Source: JAWLFI01 sp964626595 (GTDB lineage Bacteria; Bacteroidota; Bacteroidia; Chitinophagales; Saprospiraceae). From it: a DNA stretch of 64,000 nt. A program made the translations under genes and the position numbers. This document shows, piece after piece, positions 63,465-64,000 of the stretch. The notes below the pieces were generated by a model. It saw only the letters and a list, made by a program, of their open reading frames with translations. It did no database searches and was not told the origin of the DNA. Each line of letters begins with the position of its first letter. Within the stretch, counting starts at the first letter, position 1. The stretch lies in the NCBI GenBank assembly GCA_964626595.1, contig CAZVFU010000005.1, positions 6,055-70,054 of the forward strand, given 5' to 3'.

Positions 63465-63884
63465 TTACTCCAAACCCGGCTTTTCCCCAATAATTCCTTT
63501 CAGATGTGCAATAGCTAAGCATATCCAGCCCAGAATAAAGGACAATCCACCTATCGGAGTGACGGGCCCCATCCATTGCACCCCCCAACCGGTCAGTTCT
63601 CGAGTCGACAAGAGGTAAAGGGATCCACTGAACAGAATAATCCCCAAAATGAAACCTCCGGCCGCCCAGGGAATCCATTTACTATATGGGTGGGTACGAC
63701 TGATAGCATACAGTCCCGCGAGCACGTGGATCATTTGATACAAAACAGCAGTTTCGTAGCTGCTTATGGCTGTTGCGGATAGGCTCTCCTTTAAGGCGTG
63801 AGCACCGAAAGCGCCCATGATGACCGCCAGTCCACCAAATATGCAAAGAGTAACACCCAATATTTTTTTAAACGGATTATCCAT
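63465..63884 (-). CDS. DUF423 membrane protein
   Basis: A 139-residue protein with four hydrophobic segments and the DUF423 motif LAVIMGAFGAHALKESL near residue 20. Function unknown; the family is conserved in bacteria. A TATCTTTG box on the minus strand at 63912-63919 lies 28 nt upstream. Confidence 0.9.
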   Translation of the reverse strand: MDNPFKKILGVTLCIFGGLAVIMGAFGAHALKESLSATAISSYETAVLYQMIHVLAGLYAISRTHPYSKWIPWAAGGFILGIILFSGSLYLLSTRELTGWGVQWMGPVTPIGGLSFILGWICLAIAHLKGIIGEKPGLE

Positions 63885-63911
63885 ATCGTTTTTTTGTTGA
63901 AGTTAACGCGC

Positions 63912-63919
63912 CAAAGATA
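63912..63919 (-). promoter_or_regulatory. Candidate -7 box of the DUF423 gene
   Basis: On the minus strand TATCTTTG matches TAnnTTTG, 28 nt before the ATG at 63884. No TTG is evident at -33. Confidence 0.3.
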
Positions 63920-63973
63920 CCTAACGTATTTCAGGTTTATCATCGCATTTTATATGCGTGAATTTTCTTTTTC

Positions 63974-64000
63974 GGGCGTGCCCCTCGAGGGTCCGCCAGA
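63974..64000 (+). repeat. GC-rich interspersed hairpin repeat, copy 5 (cut by window)
   Basis: Begins GGGCGTGCCCC with the palindrome CCCTCGAGGG (63982-63991) and then GTCCGCC, matching the start of the other copies. Most of it lies beyond the window end. Confidence 0.45.

Overview
The window is a chromosomal segment of a member of the Bacteroidota. The evidence is a complete alternative complex III (act) plus aa3-type oxidase operon, TonB-dependent receptors with carboxypeptidase-D-like N-terminal domains, a type IX secretion (Por) sorting domain, a DUF3810 protein, a kdsC-like/UbiA/maf cluster, and promoter-like TAnnTTTG boxes. The style resembles marine Saprospiria or related aerobic heterotrophs, but that placement is inference. 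There is no rRNA, no CRISPR array, no transposase or integrase gene and no phage; most of the window is core chromosome.

Layout. 1-2004: oligopeptidase B, cut by the window start. 2117-8324: MATE exporter, SMC condensin and thymidylate synthase, with a GC-rich interspersed repeat between the last two. 8479-24947: one co-directional respiratory operon of 15 genes, actABCDEF, coxB, coxA, ctaB, two subunit-III-like genes, subunit IV, an SCO-like gene, DUF420/CtaM-like and a small CPMC protein. It should carry electrons from menaquinol through ACIII to oxygen and includes heme and copper assembly functions. 24989-33406: small genes including outer-membrane barrels, DUF2752, TM2, M32 carboxypeptidase, thioredoxin, DUF3810 and a thioredoxin-like lipid-envelope protein. 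32711-37440: a DUF2064 transferase, a TonB receptor and a radical SAM enzyme in a row. 37557-41546: pyruvate dehydrogenase E1 beta, a 740-bp repeat-rich gap and a second TonB receptor. 41797-46746: an AT-hook protein, folD-prmA, and maf-UbiA-kdsC-like. 46889-49507: a twin-AAA+ protein with a duplicated N-terminal domain. 49639-53775: a methyltransferase-like gene, a small barrel and a large FG-GAP/ASPIC protein with a T9SS tail. 54165-54344: tRNA-His and tRNA-Ser. 54501-63884: an ECF sigma factor with an inner-membrane/barrel partner, a ferredoxin, an L-type lectin, an orphan helical protein, an outer-membrane barrel with a large TPR partner, and DUF423.

Points I would look at first: the C-terminal tail of cytochrome oxidase subunit II looks like a degenerate OmpA-like (peptidoglycan-binding) domain; the SCO-like protein in the same operon has no cysteine at all; ActA carries six rather than five CXXCH motifs; the twin-AAA+ protein has an altered second Walker A (GKN) and two tandem copies of an unrecognised N-terminal domain; the DUF2064/TonB receptor/radical SAM trio may be a small uptake or modification system; a 193-bp MITE-like element with 23-bp terminal inverted repeats supplies the stop codon of pdhB; and five diverged copies of a GC-rich hairpin repeat are scattered through the intergenic gaps. 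No annotation here was confirmed by database search; family names come from motif recognition.
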